A stretch of 64,000 bases of DNA from Pseudocercospora fijiensis CIRAD86 (GCF_000340215.1 NW_006921532.1:6232681-6296680), one strand, 5' to 3'. Counted from the stretch's first letter, positions 21,341 to 34,755 are shown. Numbers and translations are program-made. The notes: generated by a model from the sequence alone, not told the origin.

Positions 21341-22957
21341 CCTTTTATAGGAGACATTATTAAAGGCTCCTAAGATATCGAGGGAGAGGAGGGTTACTAC
21401 CTAGTTTTAACTATAGTACTAGATATACTTGATCTGTTCTATAATTAGTTCTATAGCTATTAGCGTTAACCTCTTCTTTCTTCCTCCTATCTAGCCTTTA
21501 GAAAGGATGTTCCTTTCCTCGGTAAAGGTTATTAGCCTTTTAGCGACAATTTTTTCTAGTACCTTACCTATTATATTAAGTAGGGCTATTAGTCTATAGG
21601 CCTTAAGCTGTATATAGTCTTCCTTCTAGGGCTTCCTTAGCACTACTATTAGGGACTTCCTAAATAGTCTTAGGTAGTGTCCTAGTACTAGGCTTTATAA
21701 AAAGATATTAGCTAGTGCTAGGGCTAGCCCCTTCCTATATACTTTTAGAAGTTTGTTGTAGATCTTGTCTTCTCCTAGTGCCTTATTGCCTAGAATTTTC
21801 TTTAGGATCCTTTTAATAGTTTCGGGTTTAACCTAGGTGTCTCTTAGTGTGCCTAGTAGTAGAGTCTCTTATTCTTTCTCCTTTATGTCTAATAGGTCTG
21901 CTTATACTTTTCTATAGAAGAAGTATTAGCCTAGGGCTCTTACTTTCCCTTCTATTGTAGTCTGCATTTGTCCTTATTGGTCTATAATGTCCGGGAATTG
22001 TAGTAGTATATCCTTGTCCTATTTAGGTCTCTTTGCCTATTTAGCTATCCTCTATATCTCCTCTAGTTTCTTTATAATCATTCCTATTATAGATCTCTAT
22101 TCTTATATCTTATCTTTCTTAATCTAGATCTTCTTTTCCTAGTAGGCTTTGTTATAGTTGTCCTATGCTTCCTAGATATAGGTTTGTGTCTACTGCCTCC
22201 TAGCCTTCCTTACTGCTTTAACCTTCCTTATATACTTACTAGTCTAGTATAGCTACTAGTATAGTAAATGTTTCTTTGCTAGGGTATGCTTTCTAGCTAC
22301 CTGTTTTAGGATTCCTATTAGTTCTTCTACTGCCTTATTAATGTCCTCTAGCCTTAGTAGGTGCTTTATTAAGAGTTCCTCTAGTTTTAGGTCCCTTTCT
22401 AGTTCCTCCCTAATCCTATCCTATTAGGCACCTTTCTAGTTAAGCTTCTCCTCTAGTTCCCTTTCCTAATTAGCTTAGACATTTAGCTTAATCTGTACCG
22501 GGAAGTAGTCTAATGATTCTTCTAGTTCCTAGTTAACCCTATATCTTGTAATCCTATTCCTAATCTAATATAATGCAAAGTATAGGTCTAGTATGCTGCT
22601 GCTTCCTCTTGCCTCCTAAGTAATTAGTCCCTTTAGGGTAACAATTTCTATTCCTTCCCTCTCTAATATATTAATTAGTCTTCCTACTAGGAAGTAGTAA
22701 GCTAGGGTAAAGTCTAAGCCCTAGAGGGGATAGTAGAGGTTGAAATCCCTAAGTAGGATTTAGTAGGTGTTCCCCTAGATAACTCTAGGTAGTCTTTCTA
22801 GGGTTTTTAGTTAGGTACTGCTTCTTAAGTCTAGTAGTGGGTTGTATATACAGTAGACTTAGAGTATACCTTAGGATGTCTCTACTTAAACTAATGTTAG
22901 GTCCCTATTCTCCTATAGTATAGCCTGCTAGGTTTCTATATCTATCTCCTTACTAAT
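21341..22957 (-). pseudogene. LINE ORF2, endonuclease C-terminal part and reverse transcriptase first half
   Basis: The minus strand encodes an endonuclease C-terminal half, with LLRDFNLYYPL*G (typical GDFNxHHPxW) and a SILDLYF segment. It then continues into the reverse transcriptase with YRPIALLNIIGKVLEKIVAKRL and LLSLDILGAFNNVSYKRLL (the LDISGAFDNVSH block). Both catalytic-region Asp/His losses match TG-to-TA or CA-to-TA change. The left limit is the TRIM insertion and the right limit the LTR element copy 2 insertion. Confidence 0.82.
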
Positions 22958-22961
22958 GTAG
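22958..22961. repeat. Left target duplication of LTR element copy 2
   Basis: GTAG before the 5' LTR is repeated at 35148-35151 after the 3' LTR. Confidence 0.75.
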
Positions 22962-23241
22962 TATTAGCTAGTAACCGGCCCTATACACCTAGGCTGAGTT
23001 TTGAGCCTATATAAGAGGCCTCCTTCTATATTGTAGATAGAGCACTAACCTCGTACAGTACGTTGTTTATGTTACACTTCTACAATACCTATATTATAGG
23101 GCTCTAGTCTTCAGCCTAAGCAACCGTCTTGTCATCCTATTATGCTAAATATAGCTGCCTATATTGCTATAGGTTATGTTACCCTCGGTAGCCTATACTA
23201 TTACTGCTAGTAGTAGTAGTAGTTTTGGTTTCCGTCCTTTA
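22962..23241 (+). repeat. 5' LTR of LTR element copy 2
   Basis: Direct repeat of 34868-35147, carrying the CACCTAGGCTGAG variant that distinguishes this copy's LTR pair from copy 1. The TATATAAGAGGCC candidate TATA box is conserved. Confidence 0.9.
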
Positions 23242-23888
23242 TTAGAGCCGAAGGTAGGGCTATCTCTTTATATCTAACAGGTTCGGGTATATTAAAGGTG
23301 GTCTCTAGGTACGAATAGCTATAACTAAAGCGAGGGCACGATAAGAGCCTACGGTACGGACGATACCGAAGTATCTTAAGGGGCTATTACGACAAGTAGA
23401 GAAACCTCTTAACGAGGGCATCGCTTTAACCCCGAAAAGCTACAAACCCTTAGGACTGTTACAGCTTAGGGCCTAGTCTATAGCTATAGCTAGCTTCTAA
23501 GGACTCGGCTCCGGGTCGAAGACCTATTTAGTACTACTTACTCGAGATAAGCCCCGCCTAAGGAGGAGATAGACTAATTACCTATCGGCCTTACTTAGTT
23601 TGCTAAGACCATTAATTGATAGCAAATACGGATTGTAGGTCGGATAGCCGGGGAGTCCCCTATTAATCGGGTAGGGCGTTCCTAGATTCGTAGCCTCGCT
23701 TAGATAGTACTTAGCCTTCTACTAGAAAAAGAAGGCTACCGCCCCCCCGCCTAGCTAAAGGAGATACGAGCTAGTTTCTAGGATCTAGGTGTAAATAGAG
23801 ATTGCAGTCTCTCCCTCCGAGCGGCTTTTGTCCAAAATCTACTAAACTCAGCTCCTAGAGGTAGTTAGGCGACCCCTAGGAGGCTAAA
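23242..23888. other. Primer-binding site and leader of LTR element copy 2
   Basis: TTAGAGCCGAAGGTAGGG at 23242 follows the LTR, then about 630 bp of leader without a supported frame. It is collinear with copy 1. Confidence 0.5.
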
Positions 23889-23919
23889 TCCTAATGCTAC
23901 CCCGGGGGTAATACTAGGA
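23889..23919. repeat. Palindrome P1 (copy 2)
   Basis: Arms TCCTAATGCTACCCC and GGGGGTAATACTAGGA. It lies about 150 bp before the gag start. Confidence 0.85.
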
Positions 23920-24067
23920 GAAACAGCCTAATACACTACTCTCTCGCATAGCAATATTATAACAAACTAAACAGACTAAAGTTACTAAAAACACATTTAT
24001 ATAGTATTCTATTTCAACTTTATATAATATTCTATTTCAACTATTTCAACTATTTTATAACAATCGA

Positions 24068-27000
24068 ATAAGCTCTAGCTCTAGCGAAAACGAACATCGA
24101 GAATTAGCGGAATCCTCTAAATCCGAAAACGCCCCTAATCCTATTAACGAAGAAATTAGGCGGCGACTAGTTAATATAAGTAAGCCTCCTACGCCCTCTA
24201 CGCTAGAGGCGCTCTATACTGTCCTTATAAAAATGATAGAGAAGCAAACTAAGCTTCTCCGTTAAAACAAGCGTCGCCCGCTAGAGCTAGGGAGTAGGGC
24301 AAATCCCCTATTCGAAGGGTGGAACGCTATAGCACATATTAAGCGCTTTAAGGAAGGCTTAGTTAATTACGAGCTCGATAGAGAATCCGACTAGTACAAG
24401 ATTCGGTCCTTTACGAGGACTACCTCCTCTAAGCTTTACCGAACCCTTAAAACCCTAGTTAGCTACCTAGAAAAGGACGACAAGTCTAATACCAACTAGG
24501 AGACCTTTAAGATAGCCTTTATAAGGGAGTATCGGGAGCGCGATAGCTGTCGTATTAAAGGTAGTCGTACGTAGCTCGAGTCCCTCTGCTTAGTAAGGCG
24601 CACTAAGGATAACGACCTAAAGGGGTATGTCTGCGAGTTTGTCGAGTTAGCGGATAGCATCGAACAGAGTAATCTCGAAAACTCTTAGAGAACAAGGCTA
24701 CTCCTCTAGGGGTTGCCGTAGCCTATAGCTTAGCGTATCTTCCGTCGCTATAAGCTTAGCGAGTCCGATCCTAAGAGTTTTAGGAAATATAAAGAGGTCC
24801 TAGTGTGTATTAAGGCCGACATTAATAGTATAGCCGATGCGAGGAAGTTTATCTACGGCGAAGACCGGAATAACCTAGCGTAGGTTAGGAAAGAAGCCTT
24901 AGTAAGCAAGGGACCTAAGTTCCTTCCTAAATCGCAAAGTAGTCCTAAGACCGTAACTCCTACTATTACTAAGTACTCTTAGGATATCGCGGACTTAGCT
25001 GAATCCCTAGCCTAGCTAAACCTAAATACGAAAGCATTATAGCGAGTTAGGGAGGTTATTAATACTACTATACTAGGCGATGTACTACTAGTCTACTAGG
25101 TTTCAGATCCTAACTACCCTAAAGCCCCTTTAGTAGATGTCTACGCTATGCGGAAGATCTATTCTAACTTAGATAGCAAGTGCTAGATGTATAGCGGGTT
25201 CAAATATGTCTAATCCTCCTGCCCTATCTAGAAAGAGCTTCTTAAAAAGAAGCTTATTATGTAAGTAAATAGCCGATTCTACTATATAGACACCGGCGAT
25301 AAGATTGATTTCGAATAGGATCGGAGAGCCCCGAAGCTGCCTTAGCTAAAGACCCTTCTAGAAAAGAAGTATAGCGGCAAGATCGAGTTTAAGGACACTA
25401 GGAACAGTACCCTCGCCGCTATTACTAAACGAGAAACTTAGAAGGTTAGGGCAAAACAGGTTAAGGAGCGAAGTAGTAACGGAACTATTAAGCCTATTAA
25501 AGTCAACTTTGTTTCTTAGGATCCGGACGCAGTTACTAATGTTTACGCGGTTACTAAGAATAGTATAGATGTCTACGCTACTATACGGTCTCAGACCTAG
25601 TCCTAAAGCAAGGGCAAGAGCCCTTAGAACCCTACTCGCCCTAGTACAGTAGCCCCTACTAGGGTACTAAAGAACAAGGCGGCCGATAAGGCTAAGTAAT
25701 AGCGAGAGTCAACTGCTAAAACTAAGACTCTCTAGACAGCTATAGACCGCGCTACCCGATCTAGCACCGTACCTAGCACCGCCCCTAGTACCCTACCTAT
25801 AGAAAGCCTAGTCGTCCTAGAGACTCTAGAGGTCGATATAGAGGATGTTGCTACTAACATTAGTAGTACCCTAGGTCTAGCTAACCTACCGGCCTATAAG
25901 CGAAAGTTATCCGATCTAAAGAGCTTTCGCTTTAATAGGTATATAAAAAAGTATAGTACTAGCCTAGCTAACTCCTTAGACACAAAGGCAAACGCTCTCT
26001 TCTAGGCTTTATAGTTTCTAGACCTCAAGTCTAACGTATCTATAGGTAAGCTGCTAGTATACGGTTTGCCTACTAACCTATTCTAGAGCCGAATCCCTAA
26101 CGATACTACCTTTATAAAAGACCTCGCTACCCTCCGACGAAAACAGGGACGAGAAGACTATATCGACGTCTCTTCCCTATAGTTCCTTCCTAAATTTTCA
26201 GGTGCCTAAGAGTTAGTAGAAGGCGAATCGGTAACCTACGAGAACTAAGAGACTATCGATAATACTAACGAAGAGGGAGTTAAGGAGATAGGCCGAGGGG
26301 ATAGTAATAATCCCGACCCTACTCTAGTTTTAGTTTCTATTAAAGCTGTCCGATTTACTAGCTAATAAATCGGTCGAGTAGGACCTCCTCAACCTAAGGA
26401 ACTTTACTCTATCCCTAATAATATAGACCTTTCCGCAGTTACCCGTTCCTTCGCCGTCGTCCCTGCTATCTATATTTAGGTTACTATCGGGAGCTATAGT
26501 TAATAGATGCTAGCAATGCTTGATAATGGTTCGGAGTTACTTATTATAAGTAAGCGTTAGGCTAAACAACTTAGGCTACCGATAAACAGAGACATTTCCC
26601 TCGGTATATAGGGAGTAAATAGGGAGGTTGCGCTAGTAGGTGCTTACTATAATGTTATAGTAGACGCCTTCGGCATATGCTTTTCCTTTACCTTCTAGAT
26701 TGCTGCCGACCTAAATACGCTAATTATTCTAGGTCGACTATAGTCTCGCATAATCCGAGGTATCTAGCGCAACTGCGACGATAGCTCCTAGGAGGGAACT
26801 ATTACTAACTAGAAGGGCAACCGAGTCGTATTTACTAGTTATGTCGGAAATACTAGCTACAAGTCCTACGAGGATATCCTTACTGCTTCTAAACGGTCTT
26901 CGGGAAACGCTACGGCGCGGTTGTAAGACCGGCAATCTGCGCTATAAGTTAGTATAGCTTAAATAGGTCATTTCTAGAAGTGCGCCGCTCTGTACGTTAA

Positions 27001-27091
27001 GGCAAGTTTCTAGGTTCTATACTAAGAAGACGAATGCTCGAAGCGATAGCGAGCATAACATAACGACTACCTAATATACGAGTAAAGGTGA
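24068..27091 (+). pseudogene. Gag-protease ORF of LTR element copy 2 (RIP-inactivated)
   Basis: The frame is exactly 1,008 codons from ATA at 24068 (former ATG, ISSSSSENEHREL) to TGA at 27089-27091. The TGA is informative: RIP cannot easily make it, so it marks the true end of the gag-protease protein. That end lies 65 bp before the next palindrome. The zinc knuckle region is present but eroded. The protease site reads AMLDNGSELLIIS, with the Asp kept. Internal TAG/TAA stops sit at Gln/Trp positions as in copy 1. It is five codons shorter than copy 1. Confidence 0.8.
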
Positions 27092-27156
27092 TAATGCTGT
27101 CGCAAGTATTACTACCGGACGCGGGTCTACCCGAACTAACTAATTAGAGCGCGAGT

Positions 27157-27182
27157 CTAATACTACCCCGGGGGTGTTATTA
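27157..27182. repeat. Palindrome P2 (copy 2)
   Basis: Arms CTAATACTACCCC and GGGGGTGTTATTA. It lies between the gag-protease stop (27091) and the pol start (27208). Confidence 0.85.
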
Positions 27183-27207
27183 CGAATCTAACGTTTTCGC
27201 CGGCGTT

Positions 27208-30200
27208 ATAAATCAGGACTACTAGCTATACACCTATCGACTTAAGGAAACTTCTAAAGAAGTTTACGCGCTGTTTTGTTACGCTAATCTCTAAGCCTAG
27301 CGATAAAGAGAGCGAGCTCGGGTTCGACAATCGATTAGTATATATACCCTATACAAGAGGGTAGCTAACAAGATTAAGCCTATAAAGGGCAGCGTATACA
27401 TTACCGATAGGTCTAATCCTAGCGGGAATCCTAACTAGCGACAAAAGTGCCTTAATTAGGAGGCGACACTACTACCTAGGAATAGTCCGTACGATTAGAA
27501 GTATATTACTAAAAAGTTTTCTACTATCCCTAGGGGGTTAAGGCTAATAGAGGAGAGGCTTGCGAAAATCAAACCTAGCATCGAGCTTTCGGATCGTAAA
27601 CTAGATTTGCTATACGAGCTTCTATATAATCGCGAGGCCGTATTAGCATATAATTTCACTTACCTAGGTAGAATAAATCCGGAGGTTGCCCCTCCGTAGA
27701 AGATCCGAACGATCGAGTATAAGCCTTAGGCTTACCTAGGTTTCAAGCTAAACCTAAGCCTACGAGGTGTAGTTAAGGACATAATACGACAGCGTATAAA
27801 GGCTAGTACCTTAGAACCTTCCTATACCTCGTATCGCAATCTATACTTCCTAGTTTAAAAGAAGATAGCTCCTAGGGAACTAAAGAAGTACCGTCTAATT
27901 AACGCTATATAAAAGTTCAACGTAGTTACGATTAGAGATGCTAACCTTCCCCTAGAGACTAATAGGTTCTCGGAAGCTTTTGCTAACTGTATTGTAGCCT
28001 TACTAGTTGATGTTTTCTCGGGCTACGACTAGATCCCTCTCTATCCTAATAGCCGCAACCTTACTAGTTTCGAGATATCTCTTAGGCTATACAGACAAAC
28101 TACCCTCCCCTAAGGGGCAACTAACTTAGTAGCCTAGTTCGTTCGCATTATAAACCAAGTCCTCGCGGCCTATATCTCCTATATAGCGATGCCTTTCCTC
28201 GACGATATCGGCATTAAGGGCCCTAAAACTAGGTACGATAATAAAGAAGTAGAGCCTAGTATCCGTAGGTTCTTTCTCGAACACATTTAGAACCTCGATA
28301 GTGTCCTCTACGACCTAGAGCGAGCTAACCTAACGGTATATAGGGAAAAGCTTTAGCTCCTATATAAACGAATAAACATTGTCGGGTTTGTAACTAATAA
28401 GAACGGCCGCTATCCTAATAATATACGGGTCCTAAAGATAGTGTCCTAGCCGGATCCTACCTATTAGAAGGATGTCCGAACCTAGCTTAGAGTAGTCTCC
28501 TACTTCCGCATCTAGGTCGAGAACTTTGCATTAGTATATAAGCCCTTATACGCCTTACTTAAGAAGGATGCTAAGTTCGAATAGACCTCCGTTTACTAAG
28601 CGGCTAAGGATATAGTAACTAAGGCGCTCGTTAGTGTACCTACCCTAACATCTATTAACTACTTAGAGGGTGCGGGTTTAATAATTGTTGCTATCGACTC
28701 GAGCGGGGAAGGCTATAGCGAGATACTAATATAGTATAACCGTAAGGAGCTATCCTTACGTTATCCTATTAGGTACGACTCCGGACTATAGAAACCGATC
28801 GAGGCCCGATACGATACTAGCAAGCGAGAATGCCTTAGAGTCTATAAGGCTCTAAAGAAGTTCCGACTATAGCTCTTTAGTGTATTCTTTCGCTTAGAAA
28901 TCGATACTTAGACGCTAGTCTATTAACTTAACCGTATAGCCTCCGACCTGCTAAACTCTGCGATAGCTCGGTAGGTTGCCTAGATCTATTTGTTTAATTT
29001 CGATGTCTTCTACGTTCCTAGCAAGAAGCATACTAGACCGGATAGCCTTTCTAGAAGGCCCGCTATAGAAGAGGACATCGCCGAGATAATAGAAGAAGAG
29101 GATATCGATGCGGTAATTAACCGTATCTTCTTCGCTGCCTTCTATATTAATGCTATACTAGCGATTACTAGGCCTGCTGCCGACGACTAACCTAGCGACT
29201 AACCTAGTAACTAGCCCGACGAGAGCCCTACTACTAACGATAACGACTAGGCTAAAGCTAAGGCGGATAAACTAGAGAGGGATAATATCCTTAATAGGGT
29301 CTACTCCGACGACTCCTATTATATCGCCTACTTCCTAACCTATGCGAAGAAAGCGCCTAGCCTATTAAAGAGTTAATATCGTCGGGTTATTCGCTATTCT
29401 CGACGATTCCTAGTTAAAGATCGAATCCTTTAGCGATAAGCGATAGTTAATACGCCTCTCTAGCGTATTATTAACGACCTAGCAGCCCGATAAGAGATCC
29501 TTCGTTCTGTTTACGATAAGCTCGGCTACCGGGCGGCGGAGGGCACCTTCGATGTCCTTCGTCGGCGCTACTAGTAGGATAGCGTATAGGCCGATGTCTC
29601 TCGCTACTATAAGAGCTGTCCTAAGTGCAATTTTAGGAATAGCTACCGTCGGCTAGGCGAGCTACGTATCCCCGCTACCTAATTAGTTAGTAAGCGATAG
29701 TACGGTAATAGGGTTTATCTAAGCCGGAACAATAGCCTCTATATTATTTAGGAAGGTCTTTCTCGATAGCCTAAAGCCTATTATTTCTATAAGGGCTGCG
29801 GCGCTATTAATGCTCGTAATATAGCTACCTTTCTGTTTAAAGATCTCTTTTGCCGCTAGGGAACGCCCTACGAGATTATCTTAGATAACGCTACGAACAA
29901 TATAGCTAAAGAAGTTTAAGCACTGCTTGTTTCGTATAGGGCGAAGAACGTTCGTATCTCCCCGTACTATCCCTAGTCGAATGCCATTATTAAGCGTAGC
30001 TATCGGTCTTTAATCGATGCCCTATCTAAGATAACTAATAGAGGGGACAGGTCCGTTCCTATCTCTACCCGCGTTCCGGCCCTTCTCTAGGCGGATCGAA
30101 CTACTATTATCGATACGACTAGACTTACGCTAGTAGAGCTTATAATTAGGAGGGACGCCGTTCTTCCTATTAAGTTGTCCTATCGCACGTATAGCGTTTA

Positions 30201-30909
30201 CGACTAGGGGTCTGTTCGTACTAGAGTAGATCTCCTTACCTTACGCGCTAAGGCTCTTAAGGATATAACTACTACTTCTTAAGAGGGTCTTGCTCGACAA
30301 CGGCGCCTCCGTAAAGAGGCTAAGCAGTATTTTAATGACTATAATGCTATTAATTAGAAGCCTCTAAAGGTTGGCGATATAGTTCTCCTATACCGGTCCG
30401 AGTTAGAGTATAGTTACTCCTACAAGCTAGCCTTTAAATAGAAAGGGCCTTATAGAGTATAGGAGGTCCTTTACGATAGTTCTACGTACCGGCTTTAGGA
30501 ACTTAATAGTGCTACCTTAAAGCACTCGCACCCCCGGGCTAACCTAAAGAAGGTCGTCGAGTTAAGAGAGCCTACCCGTCCTCCCCCGACCGAGGAGGAA
30601 GTTAATGCCTCTATAGACCCTCTACCGACCTTAGATGCCTATCGAGAGGAGGATCCTGCCGCGATTATAGATCCTGTTCTGCCCGATAACTATACGCATC
30701 CCTAGATATATCTTAGTAAGCTATTAGGAATAACTTATAAACAAAGGGAGGGTTATATACGTATTAATTGCGCGTAGAGCATTTCCGATATTGATTCCGA
30801 TAGTAAACTAGACTTCTAGCTATCTAACTCTAACTCCGAGGAGGAGCTCGACTAGTCTAGCGACGAAGACTGCCTAGAATTATAGCTAGATGATAGATCC
30901 CGAGACTAA
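27208..30909 (+). pseudogene. Pol ORF: reverse transcriptase, RNase H, integrase, copy 2 (RIP-inactivated)
   Basis: The frame has 1,234 codons from ATA at 27208 (former ATG) to TAA at 30907-30909. The reverse transcriptase keeps FLDDIGIKGPKTRY. RNase H ends with FDVFYVPSKKHTRPDSLSR. The integrase keeps CPKC and the LDNATNN Asp, but the catalytic Glu is Lys as in copy 1 (IIKR), so this copy is also dead. A small insertion near 30890 changes the last few codons relative to copy 1 and ends the frame slightly differently. Stops within are TAG/TAA at Gln or Trp positions. Confidence 0.88.
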
Positions 30910-31167
30910 ATAATTGCTTGCTCTTCCTTGCCTCTATCTGCCTCTACTACGTTGCTTCCTTGCTCTTATTAATCGTTCTCCGCGCTATTAATGCAGTGCC
31001 GCCCTATAGCTTTAGTCCTTACTGCTTGTTCCTACGGTATTAATGCTTATAGTTATTGCCCTCTTTTGCTTTTACTTTATCTATTGTTTTGCTCTTTAAC
31101 CTTCGAGATGTTGCTATAACCTTATTCCTTTGCTCTTGTTTCCTTAGATAGAACTATACGAGGCGTG
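30910..31167. other. Spacer between pol and P3, copy 2
   Basis: T-rich, pyrimidine-rich sequence with no frame shared with copy 1. Confidence 0.45.
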
Positions 31168-31204
31168 TTTTCCTAATAATACCCCGGGGGTAGTATTAGG
31201 AAAA
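31168..31204. repeat. Palindrome P3 (copy 2), the best preserved
   Basis: Arms TTTTCCTAATAATACCCC and GGGGGTAGTATTAGGAAAA pair over about 18 bases with one mismatch. Confidence 0.9.
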
Positions 31205-31478
31205 CGGCCGAACCTAACTCTCTCCCTTCCTAGCTCTTAGATAGACATAGCAACCTAGGCCGATAGCCTCTAAGAATAGGGACCTTAGGCTATTAAGCTT
31301 AGCGTTTAGAAGAAGGAAGAAGGAAGAAGGTAAACGTATAGACTACCTTTACGTGCTTACTAATGTAAAAGGTAATGCTGCATCTATAACGGTAGTACTA
31401 TAGGCTAACGCACTAACGAATCAGCTGCGCTAGGCCTAGGCGACTTGCTCCTCGTTACCGAGCATCTCTAGAGAAAAG
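31205..31478. other. P3-P4 spacer, copy 2
   Basis: About 275 bp without a supported frame, shorter than in copy 1. Confidence 0.4.
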
Positions 31479-31505
31479 CTAATACTACCCCGGGGGTATT
31501 ATTAG
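31479..31505. repeat. Palindrome P4 (copy 2)
   Basis: Arms CTAATACTACCCC and GGGGGTATTATTAG, perfect but for one position. Confidence 0.9.
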
Positions 31506-31917
31506 TCCCGCTAGCTTTACTACTATAGATTTCTACTAAGGACTCGAACTAACTAGTTACATTTCGAGTGCGCGAGAATCTACGATAGCTAAAGGTTAAT
31601 AAAGGCGCGTAGTCGCTACTAGTAATTAGCTAGATCGATTGTTAAACTTTAGCCTATCCTAATAACAAAGAGGTCTCGTATGCAGCTTTACTTTTATATA
31701 TAGCCGTTATCCGTTTGCTTTACTAGCGCGGAATACACGGACTACGTTACCTTCGTACTATATTTAAAGCGAGCTTCCTAAGCTCCTTCTTCTACTCGAT
31801 TACTAACTAACTCGCTACCGCCTAACTACCCCCCCCCCTTCTATCTAAACCCTTTAATTATTATTGTTAAGCAACGAACACACTTATAAACTCGTTTACA
31901 ATCTACTTCGGTCGACT
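31506..31917. other. Leader of the third ORF, copy 2
   Basis: About 410 bp between P4 and the ATG at 31918. It is similar in length and sequence to copy 1, including a C-rich run near 31828-31840. Confidence 0.4.
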
Positions 31918-34671
31918 ATGTCTTCCGGCGCCCCGAATCCGCTAGGCGCTAGCAGTAGTAACGACCTACCTGCCCCTATTAACCTAAGCCTAGCCGCCCT
32001 AGTTCCGATCGAAGCCCTATCCGACAGCGCCTTAGCTACTGCAACTAGCCTCGAGCACTGCTTCTAGATCGTTACCGCCCTTAAAGACCCTTAAGAGAAG
32101 ATCTAGAACGCTCGCACCCTGCTACGCGTTATTAATAGGAACATTAAGAAGGCTACTATCTTAGTTGCGTACGGTATAAACAACCTACGTTAGTCTATCG
32201 GTAAGCGTATCTTTAAACGCGAGGTTCTTAACGATATAGATATCGAATAAGCCTTTCCTATTGTCTATAGCCTCGAGACGGCCGGTACCTAGATTCGTTT
32301 GCGCTTTAAGACCCTCGACTAGGCCTTCGAACATTAGGGAGGACTAAGCAGTCTTCCGAAGAGCCTTATTAACTTCGCCTACGGTAGACAAGAGCGTACT
32401 AAGTAGGTCTCTTCGTTTGTTAATAAGTATAAGGTCCGTCGTTAAGGCGCCGAACACCTTTCCCGTACTATAATCTATCGCGTATCTACCGCTAGCAAGA
32501 AGGTAGGCAAGTAGCTACTTAACTTGTCCTTTACGCTTAACGACTTTACGACAGCCTACTAGAAGAAGTACTACGATACGATTGTCTAGGTCGATCTTAA
32601 CGTATAGACAACTAAGGATCTACTAAAAGAGAAGGGCTATCGTATTAATAGTGCAGGCTTTATTGTTAAAGGTTAAGAGGCTCCTATCGTTAATGTCCTT
32701 AAATGTAAGGCTCTTCGCCTAGAAACCGAGGCCGATATAGCTACTAGTCTTGCGCTCGCTATAGAAATGTAGGCTAAAGATCGTCGCTCGACCCGCAACC
32801 GTAAGGTCCCTTAAGAAGTTTAAAACGAGCGCGCTAAGGCCGAAGCAGCGCGCAAGAAGGCATTGTATGCTCGCTAGGCCCTCCGCAAGGCTACTAAGAA
32901 ATATAGCACTCCTTCTAGTACCGACTATAGTACTAACTATAGTACTAACTATAGTAACTCGGATGTTAATATGCTAGATATACTACTAGAAGATGTCTCC
33001 TCCGAAGGCTCCTTTAGCGAGCGTAGAGATAGAGGCCTCTCGCCGATCCTATTAACTAAGAACATCTGTAGTTCTTATAAGGGCGACTCTATTACGCACC
33101 TTATTACTAATATCGATATAGTTCCTAAAGCCGATATAGGTAAAGCTCCTACCGCCCTATCTATCTATTAATAGCTCGACGACCTTAGTAAGCTAGGGGA
33201 AGAGCGGTTCACTATATATGCTAACTATGTTAAGAAGGCTGCTAAGGTCTATAGTCTCTATGCTAGTGCTAAGGCGAGTGTCCTCGTCGGTCGCCTATTA
33301 AAGATTAGTCGCGAGGTTGCTAATTAGGATGCCTTTACTGCCCTTAAGACTAGTTATACTAACTAGTTTCCTAGACGCCCTACTGCCGCCCCGACCTCCC
33401 TAGGACTCTACGTATTCAACCCTACTAGCACTATTACTCGCGATCTTACGCTAACTAAGCGTCGCTACAAGTTAATTACTAGCATTCTCGGACAAGGCAC
33501 CTCCTTCGACCGCTTTCGTTAGACTAGTAATACTATCTTCCCTCGAGTCTTCGGTTAGATATAGTCGCCTCGTAGAGCGCACCTTCCTCTTATCGTCGAC
33601 CTAATATAGGAGGAGTTTCGCATATTCTTTTAGCATATGCGTAAACTGCCTAAGTCTAAGCAGGAAGGCCGTAATGCCCTTTAGACCTATAGAGTAAGCA
33701 ACTAAATCGTCCGTTAGTATCCCGCCTTATAGCTCTTAGCCGTTACCCTTCGACCTAATTACGTATACGAGCTTATCTCCGTCCCTAAGCCTACTAAGTA
33801 CTTTAAGGTAGGTAATAGCGGTTATAAGAACTGCCCTACTAAGGAGACTTCTCGTCTCGGATAAGATATAGTTAAGCTCGCAGCTAGTAAGGGTGCTAGC
33901 TATCTGCGTATTAAGGTTTCTCTTATATCTAAAGATAAGACCGCCTATTTAACTATTATCGAGGGCATATACGAACTAGAGGTCTTCGAGAACTAGGTTA
34001 AGAAGCTTAATGCCCGTAGCCTAGTTCTACTAAACAAGATTAGCAAGCTTACTAACAAGCACCTTACTAACGACGACCTCGGCTATATGTTCGATAGTTA
34101 GCCTAACGAAGGCGAGGCAGCTTAGTAGATCCTTAACCCTCTTAAGGAATACGAAGTCTCTGTTTAGATGCTATACCTTCCGTATAGCGATCTAAAGCCC
34201 GAGAGCGACCGTATATCAATCGACCTAGGCTACTCTCGTATTATCGATAGCACTAAGATTAAGGGCTACGACAACTTAACCGTCGCTAAGGTTGCTAAGG
34301 CGCACCGCAATCTAACCGCCCTTCTAGGTTCTAATACCTTCGTACCGTTCGCCTTCCCTACCGCTATCTTAGTCGAAGGCCTTAGTTACATTTCCGATGC
34401 CCTAGTCGGCAGAATTCCTTAGTTAAGTTACGTTGTTTAGAACGAAGTTAAACAAATCCTCTAGTTTAGTAAGGAGGAGCTTAAGGACTATCTACGCGAG
34501 TAGGAGAAGGCTGTATAGGACAAGGCTACTAATCTCCTCGTTAATTAAGCTTACTTCGAGGCAGAGTACTTTAGTACTAATAGCTTTAATACCTACGGAG
34601 GAGCTTAGGACAGTCGACTAGCTAATAAGGTTATTGCTAGTAAAGATTACGGCGCATTGAAGCAGCAGTAA
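31918..34671 (+). pseudogene. Third ORF of LTR element copy 2: unrecognised 917-residue protein (RIP-inactivated)
   Basis: From ATG (MSSGAPNPLGASSSND) to TAA at 34669-34671 the frame is exactly 918 codons with no net phase change. The C-terminus ends ALKQQ, and the TAA lines up with a TAG in copy 1. The stretch at 32971-33171 matches copy 1 in about 60 of 66 residues. Differences elsewhere include non-RIP substitutions and in-frame indels, the pattern of a protein under selection before inactivation. Layout matches copy 1: Ser/Ala-rich start, helical basic region, Lys/Ala-rich possible coiled coil, conserved GYSRIIDSTKIKGYDN block near residue 770. No known domain is recognised. Confidence 0.75.
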
Positions 34672-34729
34672 GTTAGCGTAGTAGATTGGATGCTTAGGAA
34701 GTTGTTTTTGTATATTAATAGAGTCTAGG

Positions 34730-34755
34730 AATAATACTACCCCGGGGGTATTATT
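34730..34755. repeat. Palindrome P5 (copy 2)
   Basis: Arms AATAATACTACCCC and GGGGGTATTATT. It lies 58 bp after the third ORF stop. Confidence 0.9.

Noticed and set aside
26738..26935. 65-codon minus-strand frame in the second LTR element
   Set aside because: Antisense to the gag-protease frame, which has clear protease motifs.
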